Source: Rhodoferax ferrireducens
GTDB lineage: Bacteria > Pseudomonadota > Gammaproteobacteria > Burkholderiales > Burkholderiaceae_C
DNA length: 64,000 nt
Direction of reading: 5' to 3'
Assembly (NCBI RefSeq): GCF_003347515.1
Contig: NZ_QEII01000315.1
Coordinates: forward strand, 1 to 64,000
Positions 26,565 through 37,716 of this stretch are shown piece after piece. Under the pieces are notes generated by a model. The model searched no databases. It saw only the letters and a program-made list of their open reading frames with translations, and had not been told where the DNA came from. Each line of letters starts with the position of its first letter. Position 1 is the stretch's first letter. A program made the position numbers and the translations under genes.

Positions 26565-27428
26565 CTACTGCAGACTCATCTGCCCAGTTGACTTGCACTC
26601 GTACATGGCGCGGTCGGCAACACACAGCAAATTACCCATATCAGCACCGTGATCCGGGTACAGACCCAGACCTAAGCTGGCACTGACACGCACAAACACA
26701 CCGGGGTCCAGTGTGATCGGATCGGATAGTGTCTCAATCAGTTTCATACCAATTTGAACAAGCTCCTGCGGATCGTCAAAGGATTCAACAAGCAGGACAA
26801 ACTCGTCCCCGCCCAACCGGGCAACCGTATCGGACGCCCGAACCGCGCCCACGAGGCGCCGTGCCATGGTGATCAGAACCGCGTCCCCGGCAGCATGGCC
26901 ATAGTCATCGTTAATGGTTTTGAAATCATTCAAGTCAATCATCAACAGCGCAAAAGATTTGCCGCCGCGTTTGGCCCGTTCCACCGCAGAATGGAAACGA
27001 TCTGCCAGGAGTATTCGGTTGGCCAGGCCGGTCAGATTATCGTGATGGGCCTGAATTCTCAGCGTCATCTCACTGGCGCGAAGGTCCGAAATCTCGCGCT
27101 GCAAAGCTTGCACCCGTTGTGCCACACACTGCTCCACGCGAAGATCCTGGCTAAGCAACAGTTCGGATACCTGCCGGCGCATCGCGCTCGCCCGGGCCAA
27201 TGCCCGGTCTCGTTGAGCACGTACCAGCTGCAATCGGCGACTCAACATGAGGACGATAGCGACCATCATCAACACACCAAGCACCAGCGATGCCGACATG
27301 GCGGCGTCGGTCAGTTCATGACCGATCCACGCCAACCCACCCAGGCCCAACACCAGCGCAACACTGCGCCCCAGCCAGAGCCGCTGAGGTCGATGGATAT
27401 ACCCTGCGTGATTACCAAGGCCAGACAT
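26565..27428 (-). CDS. membrane-bound diguanylate cyclase
   Basis: A 287-residue protein. The N-terminus has two predicted membrane helices (about 22-62; SVALVLGLGGLAWIGHEL, SLVLGVLMMVAIVLML), then a coiled-coil linker (about 65-118) and a GGDEF domain (about 120-285). The catalytic motif is intact (RLGGDEFVLL), and the inhibitory I-site RxxD is present (RASD, five residues before GGDEF). The opening HHDNLTGLANRILL is typical. It should make cyclic di-GMP from GTP, with product inhibition. I used the ATG at 27428 rather than a longer frame with an unlikely Cys-rich start. It is convergent with comEA. Confidence 0.9.
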   Translation of the reverse strand: MSGLGNHAGYIHRPQRLWLGRSVALVLGLGGLAWIGHELTDAAMSASLVLGVLMMVAIVLMLSRRLQLVRAQRDRALARASAMRRQVSELLLSQDLRVEQCVAQRVQALQREISDLRASEMTLRIQAHHDNLTGLANRILLADRFHSAVERAKRGGKSFALLMIDLNDFKTINDDYGHAAGDAVLITMARRLVGAVRASDTVARLGGDEFVLLVESFDDPQELVQIGMKLIETLSDPITLDPGVFVRVSASLGLGLYPDHGADMGNLLCVADRAMYECKSTGQMSLQ

Positions 27429-27542
27429 GATCTTTTCCAGAATTTGGCAAGAACAACAATGTGACATCCTGCCTACCCGAGTCGAGCGGGTTGCACAGAT
27501 GCGTTGAGGGTCACATTTTGCCGAGCGATCCTGCCAGCGTCC

Positions 27543-27593
27543 ATCCCCCAAATGGGGGATATGCATCACGTCATTGGCTTGGCGCGTGCCAAG
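27543..27593 (-). terminator. two hairpins downstream of the chemoreceptor gene
   Basis: Just after the chemoreceptor stop are CTTGGC-GCGT-GCCAAG (27578-27593) and then ATCCCCC-AAAT-GGGGGAT (27543-27560). Both are perfect stems, but neither has a T tract on the minus strand, so they may slow or stabilise rather than end transcription. The promoter of the diguanylate cyclase should lie in the same gap. Confidence 0.4.
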
Positions 27594-27596
27594 GGA

Positions 27597-29231
27597 TCAA
27601 TCGATGGACAACAATGCCATCTGTGTCACGCCAGCAAGCGATGCAGGCCGCTCAGCTTCGCGATCAAGCTTGAAGGTGCTGACCGTCGCCGCGAGTTGTG
27701 CCGCCTGGTCTCGCAAGCTCTCTGCGGCGGCGGCACTCTGCTCCACCAGGGCGGAGTTCTGCTGTGTCATCTGGTCAAGTGAGGCAATGGCGGTGTTGAT
27801 CCGGGAGATGCCCTCGCATTGCGCCGACGCGGCGACGGTGATCTCGCCCAGTGTGTCCGTCACCCGCTGAACCGAGTTCACGATGTCATTCATGGTGTCA
27901 CCGGCATCGGCCACCAGTCGCGTGCCACGGGCCACCCGATCAACGCTCGCCGCGATCAAAATCTTGATCTCCTTGGCCGCCTGCGCCGAACGCCCGGCCA
28001 GAGTGCGCACTTCGGCCGCCACCACCGCAAAACCCCGTCCCTGCTCACCTGCGCGCGCGGCTTCCACGGCCGCATTGAGTGCCAGGATGTTGGTCTGGAA
28101 GGCGATGCCGTCGATCACGGTGATGATGTCGGCGATCCGGGCCGAACTGGTGTTGATCTCGCCCATGGTGCTGACGACTTCCGCAACCACCGTGCCCCCG
28201 CGCGCCGCCGCGCTGGCCGCCGATGCGGCGAGCTGACTGGCCAGCCGGGCGGAATCGGCACTGTTCATCACGATGCCGGTGAGATGGTCCATGGACGACG
28301 CCGTCTGCTGCAGGTTCGATGCGGCGTCCTCGGTACGCTGGCTCAAATCCTGATTGCCTGCGGCCACCTCGCTGCTCGCCACCTGAATCGAATCGGCCGC
28401 ATGGCGAATCCCGCCCACCAGAGTCTTTAACTTGTCCTGCATGGCCGCGATGCCCTGCAACAGTCGCCCGGTTTCGTCAAAAATCCGGACCTCGACCTGT
28501 GACGACAAATCACCCGTGGCGATTCGCTCCGCCACCACCACGGCGCGGCTGATCGGGGCCGTCACACTGACCGTGATGCGCCAGGCGATCAGGCCGCCCA
28601 TGACGAGAGCCATCAGCACCAGAGCGCCCACGACGACAAACATGTTGTGCTGCAAGGCCGCCACCTCGACGCTGGCGGACTCACTTTGATGGCGCTGCAG
28701 TTCTATCAATTCCACCACATGGCCGCGCAACACGATTTCCGCCGGCCGCACCCGGTTCATCAGGGTCAGCACCGCCGCCACCGTGTCACCGTCCACGGCC
28801 TGCTTCAGGGAATCCCTGAACTCCGGCAGCACCTTCTCGCCGGCGCGGGAAATGTCGGCCATCAGTTGGCGCTCCTGATCGCTGGCCTTGTCGCCAGCCA
28901 GCAAAGCGGTGAGATCGCGCTGTGTCTTGACATACGACGTCTCTGCAGCCCGCGTACCCTGGGCTTCAACTTCCAGCTGCTTGCGGTCCAGGTCGGCAAA
29001 CAAGGCGGCCGAACGTGTGTGAACCGCCAGGTCGTTGAGACTGCCCATCAATTCATTGGCCAGCGCCGTTTTCAGGTTGTTCACCTGAACGATGCGCTGC
29101 ACTTGCGCCCCGAGCAACCGTAACGCGTACGAGCTGGTGATTGCGACCGCCAGCAGCAGCACCAGGATGCTGACAAAGCCCAGCGCCAGTCGGCGCGCCA
29201 GGGACATCGACCGGAATAAGTGCCTGGACAT
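27597..29231 (-). CDS. methyl-accepting chemotaxis protein
   Basis: A 544-residue chemoreceptor. TM1 is at about 12-38, a periplasmic four-helix-bundle ligand domain at about 40-190, TM2 at about 195-217, HAMP at about 218-270, and the cytoplasmic signalling domain follows, with hairpin tip [20 protein letters not shown] then [14 protein letters not shown]. It starts 23 bases after the oxoprolinase stop on the same strand, so it is likely the last gene of that operon. Its ligand could therefore be the substrate of the TRAP transporter (inference). No C-terminal CheR-tethering pentapeptide is seen. The ATG at 29231 (MSRHLFRS) is used. Confidence 0.93.
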   Translation of the reverse strand: MSRHLFRSMSLARRLALGFVSILVLLLAVAITSSYALRLLGAQVQRIVQVNNLKTALANELMGSLNDLAVHTRSAALFADLDRKQLEVEAQGTRAAETSYVKTQRDLTALLAGDKASDQERQLMADISRAGEKVLPEFRDSLKQAVDGDTVAAVLTLMNRVRPAEIVLRGHVVELIELQRHQSESASVEVAALQHNMFVVVGALVLMALVMGGLIAWRITVSVTAPISRAVVVAERIATGDLSSQVEVRIFDETGRLLQGIAAMQDKLKTLVGGIRHAADSIQVASSEVAAGNQDLSQRTEDAASNLQQTASSMDHLTGIVMNSADSARLASQLAASAASAAARGGTVVAEVVSTMGEINTSSARIADIITVIDGIAFQTNILALNAAVEAARAGEQGRGFAVVAAEVRTLAGRSAQAAKEIKILIAASVDRVARGTRLVADAGDTMNDIVNSVQRVTDTLGEITVAASAQCEGISRINTAIASLDQMTQQNSALVEQSAAAAESLRDQAAQLAATVSTFKLDREAERPASLAGVTQMALLSID

Positions 29232-29254
29232 AGCGGATGCCAATCTTTATGCGC

Positions 29255-32200
29255 TTAGGCGCCGAAGCCGCCACCACCCGGCGTGCAAATCTCAAACACA
29301 TCGCCGGCTTGCATCTCGGCCTGGCCGATGTGGCCCAGCGCTTCCACCCGTCCATCCGTCCGCAACACCCGATTCACGCCGACTTGCCCCGGCTGGCCGC
29401 CCGCCATGCCAAAGGCACCATGCAGGCGACCGTTGGACAGAATGCTGGCGGTCATGGCTTCCAGGAACCGGACGCGCCGCACGCCGCCGTTGCCGCCGTG
29501 CCAGTGCCCGGACCCGCCCGAGCCCGGGCGGATCTCATAACTTTCCAACCGCACCGGAAAACGGAACTCGAACACTTCCGGGTCGGTCAGGCGGGAATTG
29601 GTCATATGGGTTTGCACCACGTCGGTGCCGTTGAAGCCCCCGACGAGAGCCCCGTCGGCGCTCGTCATGCCACCGGCACCCGAGCCGCCCGAGATCGTCT
29701 CGTAGTACTGGTAGTGGGCGTTGCCAAAGGTGAAGTTGTTCATGGTGCACTGGCTGCCGGCCATCACCCCCAGCGCGCCGTACAAGGCGTTGGTGATGCA
29801 AGTCGAGGTTTCCACATTGCCCGCCACCACCGAAGCCGGCGGATTCGGATTCAGCATGGAGCCCAGCGGAATGATGACCTGAAGCGGCTTGAGGCAGCCC
29901 GCGTTGAGCGGAATGTCGTCGTCCACCAGGGTTCGGAACACATACAAGACCGCGGCCATGCACACCGCCGTCGGTGCGTTGAAGTTGTTGGTCTGCTGTG
30001 GCGAGGTGCCGCTGAAGTCGATCACCGCGCTGCGCTCGGCCGCATTGACACGAATCGCCACCTGGATCTGCGCCCCGTTGTCCAGCGGCAAGGTGAAGGC
30101 GCCATCTTTCAGACGCGTGATGACCCGGCGTACCGATTCTTCGGCGTTGTCCTGCACATGGCGCATATAAGCCTGCACCACCTCCAGGCCGAAGTGATCC
30201 ACCATCTTGCCCAGCTCCTGCACGCCTTTTTCGTTGGCGGCGATCTGCGCCCGGAGATCGGCCATGTTCTGCTGCGGGTTGCGGCTCGGGTATTCGCCAC
30301 TCTGCAGCAGCGCCACCATCTCGGCCTCGCGCAGCACGCCGCGGTCCACCAGCTTGAAGTTGTTGATCTGCACGCCCTCCTCTTCAATGCGCGTGGAGAA
30401 CGGGGGCATGGAACCCGGCGTGATGCCGCCGACATCGGCATGGTGGCCGCGGGAACCCACGTAAAACGTGGGTTGGTCATTCAGGTAGACCGGCGTGATG
30501 ACCGTGATGTCGGGCAAATGCGTGCCGCCATGGTAGGGGTCGTTCAGCACGTACACATCACCGGGCTGCATGCTGGTGGCGTTCTCGCGCACCACGGTCT
30601 TGATGCTTTCACCCATGGAGCCCAGATGCACCGGCATGTGCGGCGCGTTGGCAATCAGGTTGCCGCTAGCGTCGAACAGCGCACAGCTGAAGTCCAGCCG
30701 CTCCTTGATGTTGACCGAGTAGGCGGTGTTCTGCAGTTGCAGGCCCATCTGCTCGGCGATGTTCATGAACAGGTTGTTGAACACCTCCAGCAGCACCGGG
30801 TCCACGGTCGTACCAACTGCAAATTTGATAGCACGCTGCGCCCGTCGAATCAGGGCCAGGTGGTCAAACTCTGTCAAAGTAGCTTCCCAACCGGGCTCCA
30901 CCACGGTGGTGGCGTTCTTCTCGGCGATGATGGCCGGGCCGGGGATGATGTCCCCCGGGCGCAGGTCCTCGCGCACCACCAGCGCCGCCTCCACCCACTG
31001 GCCGCCCGAATACATGCGCACTGTCTCGCGCACGGCACCGCTGGCCCGCAGATCACGCGGCGCATGCAGGGTGTGGCGCGGTTCGGCCGGGGCGTCGCCG
31101 GCAATCACCGCCTCCACCGACACGGCCTCGACGATCAGGCCCTTGCCCTCCATCAAAAAGGAGAAACGCTGGCGATAGGCGGCTTCAAAACCGGCTTCGA
31201 TATGCGCCACGACCAGCGCCGGCGTGGCGTCGCCCATCTGCGGATACACCACCACCAGCGCCGAGTCGCTGCCCTCGTAGCGCACATGCACGCGCCGGTG
31301 CGTGGTGATGTGGCCCTGGCTGACCTGCTGGCGCGTCAACTCTTCCTCGGCCACCGTGGCCAGCGCATCAAGTTGGGCGGCGATGCCGGACAGGGCTTCG
31401 GCCCTGAGTTTGACCTCCACCGCCTGCTCGCGAATCACGGTCTGGTCGGCCAGCCCCATGCCATAAGCGCTGAGCACGCCCGCCAGCGGGTGCACAAAGA
31501 TACGCGTCATGCCCAGCGCATCAGCCACCAGACAGGCATGCTGGCCGCCGGCGCCGCCAAAACACTGCAGGGTGTAGCGCGTGACGTCATAACCCCGCGC
31601 CACGGAAATCTTCTTGATCGCGTTGGCCATTTGCTGCACCGCGATGTTGATGAAGCCCTCGGCCACGTCCTCGGACGCCAGCTGGGTCTGGCCGGCGAGT
31701 GCCTCGAATTTCTCCTGCACCACTTCCAGGCTCAGCGCCTCATTGGCATGCGGACCGAACACCTTGGGGAAATAGCGCGGCTGGATTTTGCCCAGCATCA
31801 CATTCGCGTCGGTCACCGCCAGCGGGCCGCCACGGCGGTAGCTGGCCGGGCCGGGGTTGGCGCCGGCGCTCTGTGGCCCGACCCGAAAGCGCGACCCGTC
31901 AAACGCCAGCAGCGAACCGCCGCCGGCCGCCACCGTGTGAATGCTCATCATCGGTGCCCGCATGCGCACGCCGGCCACCTGGGTTTCGAACTCGCGCTCG
32001 AACTCACCGGCGTAATGCGACACGTCGGTCGAGGTGCCGCCCATGTCAAAGCCGATGACCTTCTCGATGCCGGCAATCGCCGCGGTGCGGGCCATGCCCA
32101 CAATGCCGCCGGCCGGGCCGCTCAGAATCGCGTCCTTGCCCTGGAACACATGCGCGTCGGTCAAGCCACCGCTGGATTGCATGAAAAACAGCTTCACGCC

Positions 32201-32917
32201 CGGCATGTCGCCGGCCACCTGCTCCACATAACGCCGCAGAATCGGCGACAGATAGGCATCCACCACCGTGGTGTCGCCGCGGCTGACGAACTTCATCATC
32301 GGGCTGGTTTCATGCGAGGTGCTGATCTGAGTAAAGCCCACCTCGGTCGCGATGCGTTTGGCCGCCAGTTCATGCTCGGTGTAACGGTAACCGTGCATGA
32401 ATACGATGGAAACAGAGCGCAGACCCCGTGCATATTGCGCAGATAGCTCTTCTTTTAATAGCAATTCGTCAAGCGGCTGAATCACGTCGCCATGCGCGCC
32501 GACGCGCTCCTGGGCCTCGACGACAGCGCTGTACAAGAGCTCGGGCAGCTGGATGTTGCGGTCAAAAATGCGCGGACGGTTCTGGTAGGCAATGCGCAGC
32601 GCATCGCGGAAACCGCGCGTGGTCACCAGCAGGGTCGGTTCGCCCTTGCGCTCCAGCAGCGCATTGGTGGCGACCGTGGTGCCCATCTTGACGCAGGCCA
32701 CGCGCTCGGGCGTGACCGGCTCGCCGGCTTTGAGCCCCAGCAGATGACGAATGCCGGCCACGGCGGCGTCCTTGTATTGCTCGGGGTTTTCGCTCAGCAG
32801 CTTGTGCGTGACCAACGTGCCGTCGGGGCGTTTACCCACCACGTCGGTGAACGTGCCACCGCGGTCAATCCAGAATTGCCAGAGTTTGCTGTCCAGTGTG
32901 TTGTTGAGGTCTTGCAT
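29255..32917 (-). CDS. 5-oxoprolinase / N-methylhydantoinase A–B fusion
   Basis: A 1220-residue fused protein. HyuA (about 1-690) opens with [19 protein letters not shown], an ASKHA-type ATP-binding start, and has [12 protein letters not shown] and [16 protein letters not shown]. HyuB (about 700-1220) begins [20 protein letters not shown], with [25 protein letters not shown] and a C-terminal PGGGGFG. The single-chain layout and length are those of ATP-dependent 5-oxoprolinase, which opens 5-oxo-L-proline to glutamate, but substrate choice in this superfamily (hydantoins, oxoproline, other lactams) cannot be settled by motif alone. It is downstream of a TRAP transporter and a DUF1445 gene, which favours oxoproline. 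A repeat-like sequence lies at the A–B junction (30823-30865). Confidence 0.9.
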   Translation of the reverse strand: MQDLNNTLDSKLWQFWIDRGGTFTDVVGKRPDGTLVTHKLLSENPEQYKDAAVAGIRHLLGLKAGEPVTPERVACVKMGTTVATNALLERKGEPTLLVTTRGFRDALRIAYQNRPRIFDRNIQLPELLYSAVVEAQERVGAHGDVIQPLDELLLKEELSAQYARGLRSVSIVFMHGYRYTEHELAAKRIATEVGFTQISTSHETSPMMKFVSRGDTTVVDAYLSPILRRYVEQVAGDMPGVKLFFMQSSGGLTDAHVFQGKDAILSGPAGGIVGMARTAAIAGIEKVIGFDMGGTSTDVSHYAGEFEREFETQVAGVRMRAPMMSIHTVAAGGGSLLAFDGSRFRVGPQSAGANPGPASYRRGGPLAVTDANVMLGKIQPRYFPKVFGPHANEALSLEVVQEKFEALAGQTQLASEDVAEGFINIAVQQMANAIKKISVARGYDVTRYTLQCFGGAGGQHACLVADALGMTRIFVHPLAGVLSAYGMGLADQTVIREQAVEVKLRAEALSGIAAQLDALATVAEEELTRQQVSQGHITTHRRVHVRYEGSDSALVVVYPQMGDATPALVVAHIEAGFEAAYRQRFSFLMEGKGLIVEAVSVEAVIAGDAPAEPRHTLHAPRDLRASGAVRETVRMYSGGQWVEAALVVREDLRPGDIIPGPAIIAEKNATTVVEPGWEATLTEFDHLALIRRAQRAIKFAVGTTVDPVLLEVFNNLFMNIAEQMGLQLQNTAYSVNIKERLDFSCALFDASGNLIANAPHMPVHLGSMGESIKTVVRENATSMQPGDVYVLNDPYHGGTHLPDITVITPVYLNDQPTFYVGSRGHHADVGGITPGSMPPFSTRIEEEGVQINNFKLVDRGVLREAEMVALLQSGEYPSRNPQQNMADLRAQIAANEKGVQELGKMVDHFGLEVVQAYMRHVQDNAEESVRRVITRLKDGAFTLPLDNGAQIQVAIRVNAAERSAVIDFSGTSPQQTNNFNAPTAVCMAAVLYVFRTLVDDDIPLNAGCLKPLQVIIPLGSMLNPNPPASVVAGNVETSTCITNALYGALGVMAGSQCTMNNFTFGNAHYQYYETISGGSGAGGMTSADGALVGGFNGTDVVQTHMTNSRLTDPEVFEFRFPVRLESYEIRPGSGGSGHWHGGNGGVRRVRFLEAMTASILSNGRLHGAFGMAGGQPGQVGVNRVLRTDGRVEALGHIGQAEMQAGDVFEICTPGGGGFGA
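30823..30865 (+). repeat. repeat-like sequence at the HyuA–HyuB junction (weak)
   Basis: Read on the plus strand, TTGATAGC, TGCGC and GGGCCAGG align with the repeat at 42430-42470 at about 22 of 43 positions. It encodes the linker ([12 protein letters not shown] region) between the two halves. A further weak match lies on the minus strand near 32420-32466. The similarity is modest and may be chance. Confidence 0.2.
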
Positions 32918-32955
32918 GATGATGTTGCGTCGATTCTTGCGAACGACGATCCGGT

Positions 32956-33915
32956 TTAGTTGAAGTAATAAGGGACAAAAATGGCATTGGCCTCGTGGCC
33001 GACCGAGCGAACCCATTCACGCGAAAAGCGCTCGCCCATGCGTTTGATTTCCAGCTCCAGCTCTGGCGACAGGCGCTCAACCTTGATGCCGTTGCGCTGC
33101 AACTCCTGGGTCGAACTCCGGGCCACGGTTTCACTGGTCAGCCAGCCCCGGCCTTCTGCTTCGCTGGCGGCTTTCAATACCGCCGCGCGCGCGTCGGGCG
33201 CGAGCAAGTCGAAGCTTTTTGCGTTGACGAACACGATGTTCTTGGGGAACCAGGCATTGATCTCGTAGTAATACTTGATAGGGCCCCAAACCTTGTTCTC
33301 CACACCGGTCACGGCCGACGTGATCATGGTGTCCAGCCGACCTTCGCCGAGTGCCCGTCCGACATCGCCCATGGCGATATCCACGGGATCGGCGCCCAAT
33401 ATCTCGGCAATGCGAACCGTGGTCTGGTTGTAGGTGCGCATTTTCATATGTCTGAAGTCAGCCGCCGTCTTGATCGGCCGGGTCGCATACAGGCCTTGCG
33501 GTGGCCAGGGCACGGCATACAAAATCTTGAGCCCGCGCCGGGCAAACTCCCGCGCCATGCCAGGACGCTGCAACTGCCACAGGCGTTGGGCGGCTGGGTA
33601 GGAACCGACGACAAACGGAATGGAATCGGCGCCCGCGATCGGCATGTCCGTGACCAGGCTGGTCATGATGGTCTCGCCGGCCTGCACTTTGCCATCCTGC
33701 ACCGCCTGACGAATGTCGTTGAGCTTGAACAGGCTGCCGTTGGGCGCCAACTCAATCTTGAGCTGGCCTTGGGTGGCCGCCTCCACTTCACGCCCAAATT
33801 GGGCGATGTTTTCGCCGTGAAACGATTCCGCCCGATAGCCGGTGGCCAATTTCCAGGTGGTTTGAGCGTGCGCCACCGTGGCCGCGCAGAGCGCAGCAAT
33901 CAGGAACAGTTTCAT
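32956..33915 (-). CDS. dctP: TRAP transporter substrate-binding protein (DctP family), second copy
   Basis: A 319-residue periplasmic binding protein. The signal peptide ([17 protein letters not shown]) is followed by the DctP fold: [21 protein letters not shown], then [19 protein letters not shown], and the conserved arginine and product-binding region [20 protein letters not shown]. It delivers a solute, usually an organic acid, to the DctQM membrane complex. It is a diverged paralogue of the DctP at 35879-36850, and the two flank dctQM; both share the opening TGY…F..EN and a closely similar layout. The ATG at 33915 is used because the signal peptide begins there. Confidence 0.93.
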   Translation of the reverse strand: MKLFLIAALCAATVAHAQTTWKLATGYRAESFHGENIAQFGREVEAATQGQLKIELAPNGSLFKLNDIRQAVQDGKVQAGETIMTSLVTDMPIAGADSIPFVVGSYPAAQRLWQLQRPGMAREFARRGLKILYAVPWPPQGLYATRPIKTAADFRHMKMRTYNQTTVRIAEILGADPVDIAMGDVGRALGEGRLDTMITSAVTGVENKVWGPIKYYYEINAWFPKNIVFVNAKSFDLLAPDARAAVLKAASEAEGRGWLTSETVARSSTQELQRNGIKVERLSPELELEIKRMGERFSREWVRSVGHEANAIFVPYYFN

Positions 33916-33969
33916 GAGAATCTCCGAAGAGCTTGAAGGGAGTCGGGTTGTGCCTGAAAGGCTAGACAA

Positions 33970-35265
33970 TCACGTCATGTTGCGCGGCATCCACAGCACG
34001 ATGTCCGGCACAAAGTAGGTCAGCAAAACCATGAACACCATCACCAGAAAGAAAGGCAGCGCCACCCGGGCCAGGTAGGTCAACTGCTTTTTGGTCAGGC
34101 CTTGCAGCACGAAGAGGTTGAAGCCCACCGGCGGCGTAATCTGCGCCATCTCGACCACCAGCACAATGAAGATGCCGAACCAGATCAAATCAAACCCGGC
34201 TTTCTCCACCGTGGGCAACAGGATCGACATGGTCAGCACCACCATCGAGATGCCGTCCAGAAAACAGCCCAGCACGATGAAGAAGCCCACCAGCATCACG
34301 ATCAACATGAACGGCGACAGATGCAGCGCGCCAATGAATTCAGCCAGGTGACGCGGCAGGCCGATAAAGCCCATGGCCAGCGTCAGGAACGCAGCCCCGG
34401 CCAGAATCAAACCGATCATGCAATACACCCGGCAGGCCGCCATCACCCCGCTCTTGAAGGTGGCCCAGGTCAGGGTGCGCTCCAACCCGGACAGAATCAG
34501 CGAGCCACCTACCCCTAGCGCCGCCGCCTCCGTGGCGGTGGCGACACCGGAGTAGATCGAGCCTAAAACCAGAGCAATCAAGGACACCACCGGGATCAGA
34601 TGGCGCGAGGCATACACCTTTTGCCCGAAGCTCATGGACACATCGGCCGGGGGCACTTTGTCCTTGTTGAACAAGGCCCAGACAATGATGTAACCGCTGA
34701 ACAAGGCGGCCAACACCAGCCCCGGTATCACCCCGGCAATAAAGAGTTTGGCAATCGACACATTGGCGGCCACGCCGTACACAATCATGATGATGGACGG
34801 CGGAATCAGCAGCCCCAGCGTGCTGGCACCGGCCAGGGTGCCGATGGAGATGTCGTCCGGGTAACCGCGTTTTTTCAGCTCCGGCAACGAGATCTTGCCA
34901 ATGGTGGCGCAGGTCGCCGCCGACGAGCCCGAGACCGCCGCGAAGATGGTGCTGCCAATCACATTGACATGCAGCAGGCGGCCGGGCAAGCGGTCCAGCC
35001 AGGGCGCCAGGCCTTTGAACAGGCCCTCGGAGAGCTTGCTGCGAAACAGGATTTCACCCATCCACAAAAACAGCGGCAGCGCGGTCAGCGTCCAGCTCGA
35101 GGTCGTGCCCCAGATGGTGAGCAACATGGCGTCGCCCACGGGCCGCTGGGTGAACATTTCCATGGCGATCACCGCCACGCCCAGCAGCGACAGGCCGATC
35201 CACAAGCCGGAGCCCAGGACGATAAAGAGCATCAGGATCAATGCGCCCGCAATTAAGATGTCCAT
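33970..35265 (-). CDS. dctM: TRAP transporter large permease subunit (DctM)
   Basis: A 431-residue DctM-type protein with about twelve hydrophobic helices spread over the whole length and the conserved GSSAATCATIGKISLPELKKRGY and ASTLGLLIPPSIIMIVYGVAAN segments of the family. It carries solute inward, driven by a sodium gradient, together with DctQ and a periplasmic DctP. DctQ ends 30 bases upstream and the second DctP follows 55 bases downstream on the same strand. Confidence 0.95.
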   Translation of the reverse strand: MDILIAGALILMLFIVLGSGLWIGLSLLGVAVIAMEMFTQRPVGDAMLLTIWGTTSSWTLTALPLFLWMGEILFRSKLSEGLFKGLAPWLDRLPGRLLHVNVIGSTIFAAVSGSSAATCATIGKISLPELKKRGYPDDISIGTLAGASTLGLLIPPSIIMIVYGVAANVSIAKLFIAGVIPGLVLAALFSGYIIVWALFNKDKVPPADVSMSFGQKVYASRHLIPVVSLIALVLGSIYSGVATATEAAALGVGGSLILSGLERTLTWATFKSGVMAACRVYCMIGLILAGAAFLTLAMGFIGLPRHLAEFIGALHLSPFMLIVMLVGFFIVLGCFLDGISMVVLTMSILLPTVEKAGFDLIWFGIFIVLVVEMAQITPPVGFNLFVLQGLTKKQLTYLARVALPFFLVMVFMVLLTYFVPDIVLWMPRNMT

Positions 35266-35294
35266 GACATTTTTCCAGTTAGATGAGTCGGGGT

Positions 35295-35807
35295 TTATTC
35301 AGCGCGGGCGGATTCGCCATCGGATTCTTCAAAGAAGGTCCGGCCTTGGATGCGGCTGATCAGGGCGTCGGCAAAAGCCACCGCGAAACCGATGCTGCCC
35401 AGCACCATCATGGTTTGCGGTAGCCAGAGCGGGGTCGCATCAGCCGCTGCCGACACGTCATGAAAGGTATAGGAAATCCAGGCCATGCGGGCAGCGAACC
35501 ATGCAAAATAAGCGCTCAAAGCCACTGCGGCGCCAAGACACCAGTACTCAAAAACAAGCTTGGCGCGCGCCGGCAGTTTCTGCAACACCATGGTGACCCG
35601 GATGTGATCGCCGTGCCGGAGCGTCTCCGGCAATGCCAGGAACAGGGTCGCAGCAATCGCATAGCCGGCATAGGCGTCCAGACCGGGAATGTCCCACAGG
35701 AACTCCCGGGCCGCAACCCCCAACAGGATCACGCCAAACGTCATCACCATCGAGATGCAGGCGAGGAGCAGCAGGAATTTATAGAAATTTTTGACAAGTT
35801 TGTTCAT
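35295..35807 (-). CDS. dctQ: TRAP transporter small permease subunit (DctQ)
   Basis: A 170-residue protein with four predicted membrane helices: about 8-30, 45-65, 85-105 and 127-150. The family hallmark LPETLRHGDHIRVTMVLQKLP follows helix two. It pairs with DctM in the membrane. The ATG at 35807 (MNKLVKNFYKF) with a GGAG just upstream is chosen over a longer frame. The C-terminus is acidic (EESDGESARAE). Confidence 0.92.
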   Translation of the reverse strand: MNKLVKNFYKFLLLLACISMVMTFGVILLGVAAREFLWDIPGLDAYAGYAIAATLFLALPETLRHGDHIRVTMVLQKLPARAKLVFEYWCLGAAVALSAYFAWFAARMAWISYTFHDVSAAADATPLWLPQTMMVLGSIGFAVAFADALISRIQGRTFFEESDGESARAE

Positions 35808-35878
35808 GGCATGCTCCTGGAGGACAAGACAAATTGATACTAAAAACACCGGGTGCGTGGCGCGCCCGGTCCGGCTAT

Positions 35879-36850
35879 CTACAGCTTGTGATAAGCGTCA
35901 ATGATGGCTTTGCCTTCAGGGCCAGCCGTCTTGAGCCACTCTTCGGTCATGGTCGCGCCAATCTTGTTCAGGCCGTCGCGAATCTCATCCGTGGGCAGGC
36001 CGGTGACCATGCCGTTCTTGCCCAGGTCCTTGATGTAGGCCGCGTCTTTGGTGCGGCTTGCGGCCCAACCGCGCTCTTCAGCGGCGTTGGCGGCGCCCAC
36101 GATAGCGTCCTGGGTGGCTTTGTCCAGCGCGTCAAAAGCCTTCTTGTTGACCACCGTGGCATTGCGCGGCAACCAGGCGCTGACGATGTAGAAATGCTTG
36201 GTCTGCTCGTACAGTTTGCTGTCGATCCCGCTGGCGCTGGAGGTCAGGAAATTATCGACCGCGCCGGTCGCCAGCGCCTGACCCAACTCGGCCAGTTGAA
36301 TCGTGACCGGCTGGGCTTTGACCAGTTGCGCGATCCGGGTGGTGGCCGGGTTGTAGGCGCGCATCTTGGTGCCTTTGAAATCGTCCATCGTCTTCATGGG
36401 CTTGGTCGAATACAGCGACTGTCCTGGCCAGGGCACCGAGAACAAGAGCTTCAGGCCTTGCTCCGCCAGCAGTTTTTCGGTCGCGGGCTTTGAAGCGATA
36501 TAGAGCTTCTTGGCCGCGCCGTAGCTGGTCGCCAGAAAGGGAATCGAATCGACGCCGAACAGGGCGTTCTCGTTGGACGCGCTGGAGAGAATGAACTCGC
36601 CTATTTGCGCCTGGCCAGTTTGCACGGCACGCTTGATCTCCGGCATTTTGTACAGGGAGGCGCCAGCATGCACGGTGATCTTGAGCTTGCCGGCCGTGGC
36701 CTTGCCCACGTCATCGGCAAACTGCTGCACGTTTTCCGTCTGAAAGGTGTTGGTGGCATAGCCCGTGGGCAAATCCCATTTCGCTTGCGCAAAGGCCAGC
36801 GGTGCCGTCAGGGTGGAAGCGCAGGCCAGGACGAGGACAAGTTTTTTCAT
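35879..36850 (-). CDS. dctP: TRAP transporter substrate-binding protein (DctP family), first copy
   Basis: A 323-residue binding protein with a signal peptide (MKKLVLVLACASTLTAPLAFA). The mature part has WDLPTGYATNTFQTENVQQF, then KLKITVHAGASLYKMPEIKRA, and KMRAYNPATTRIAQLVKAQP with the conserved arginine. It lies directly before dctQ and so is probably the main binding protein of the transporter. The second DctP downstream may widen or switch substrate range. Confidence 0.93.
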   Translation of the reverse strand: MKKLVLVLACASTLTAPLAFAQAKWDLPTGYATNTFQTENVQQFADDVGKATAGKLKITVHAGASLYKMPEIKRAVQTGQAQIGEFILSSASNENALFGVDSIPFLATSYGAAKKLYIASKPATEKLLAEQGLKLLFSVPWPGQSLYSTKPMKTMDDFKGTKMRAYNPATTRIAQLVKAQPVTIQLAELGQALATGAVDNFLTSSASGIDSKLYEQTKHFYIVSAWLPRNATVVNKKAFDALDKATQDAIVGAANAAEERGWAASRTKDAAYIKDLGKNGMVTGLPTDEIRDGLNKIGATMTEEWLKTAGPEGKAIIDAYHKL

Positions 36851-36873
36851 TTCAGTTCCTAAGTGAGTCGCGG

Positions 36874-37716
36874 TTAAAAAGAGGCAAGTTGTTGATTGAA
36901 CAAGTCAGTGATCAGCATCGCCCCCGGAGCATGGGTGATGCAGAACGCGGGGCGGGCCTGGACCAGTGCGGCTTGGGGCGTGACGCCGCAGGCCCAGAAC
37001 ACCGGAATTTCATCAGCCATCACCTCGACCGCGTCGCCATAGTCGGGCGCGTCCAGATCGGTGATGCCGATCAGGGCAGGATCACCCAGATGCACCGGCG
37101 CGCCATGCACATTGGGGAAACGCGAGGTCACCTGGATGGCGCGAATAGCGGCGGCCGCCTTCATGGGGCGCATCGACACCACCATCGGGCCGTGGAAGAC
37201 GCCAGCGGCTTGGGTTTGAATATTGGTGCGGTACATGGCCACATTCTTGCCCTGGGCGATATGCCGCAAGGACAGGCCGGCTTCCAGCAAGGCCTGCTCG
37301 AACGAGAACGAGCAGCCCAGCACAAAGGTCACCAGGTCAGCACGCCACAAGGACGAGATGTCGGTCGGTTCAGCAACCACTTCACCCTGGCGCCACACGC
37401 GGTAGCGCGGCAGGTCGGAGCAGATGTCGATGTCCGCACCCAGACTCGGCAACATGGCCTCGCCCGGCTCCGACACGGCGAGCAGCGGACAGGGCTTGGG
37501 GTTGCGCTGACAGTAAAGCAGAAAGTCATTGGCCTGGGCTTGCGGAAGAATGACCACATTGCCCTGCACATGATCGCTGGCCAGACCGCTGGTGTGCGAC
37601 TGCCAGACACCCTGGCGAATCAGCTTGCGCACATGCGGCGCCTGCTTCGCTCCCTCAGGGCCAAAAACCGACAGGATGGATTCCGAAAGAATGTTCACTT
37701 GAATACCCCAATTCAC
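36874..37716 (-). CDS. DUF1445 family putative hydro-lyase (D-glutamate cyclase-like)
   Basis: A 280-residue DUF1445 (YcsI-type) protein: [21 protein letters not shown] at the start, then the family signatures [40 protein letters not shown]-like [16 protein letters not shown], and the C-terminal [13 protein letters not shown]…[10 protein letters not shown]. The mammalian homologue (DGLUCY) converts D-glutamate to 5-oxo-D-proline; bacterial members are usually called hydro-lyases without proof. A 5-oxoprolinase in the same operon fits oxoproline chemistry. The start is GTG 37716; a second GTG six codons on has a better ribosome binding site (GGGG). Confidence 0.85.
   Translation of the reverse strand: MNWGIQVNILSESILSVFGPEGAKQAPHVRKLIRQGVWQSHTSGLASDHVQGNVVILPQAQANDFLLYCQRNPKPCPLLAVSEPGEAMLPSLGADIDICSDLPRYRVWRQGEVVAEPTDISSLWRADLVTFVLGCSFSFEQALLEAGLSLRHIAQGKNVAMYRTNIQTQAAGVFHGPMVVSMRPMKAAAAIRAIQVTSRFPNVHGAPVHLGDPALIGITDLDAPDYGDAVEVMADEIPVFWACGVTPQAALVQARPAFCITHAPGAMLITDLFNQQLASF

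Noticed and set aside
29237-32446. A 1069-codon open frame on the plus strand opposite the oxoprolinase gene
   Set aside because: It is the antisense shadow of a GC-rich gene: His/Arg/Gly-heavy composition, no domain, no ribosome binding site, while the minus strand carries a complete conserved protein.
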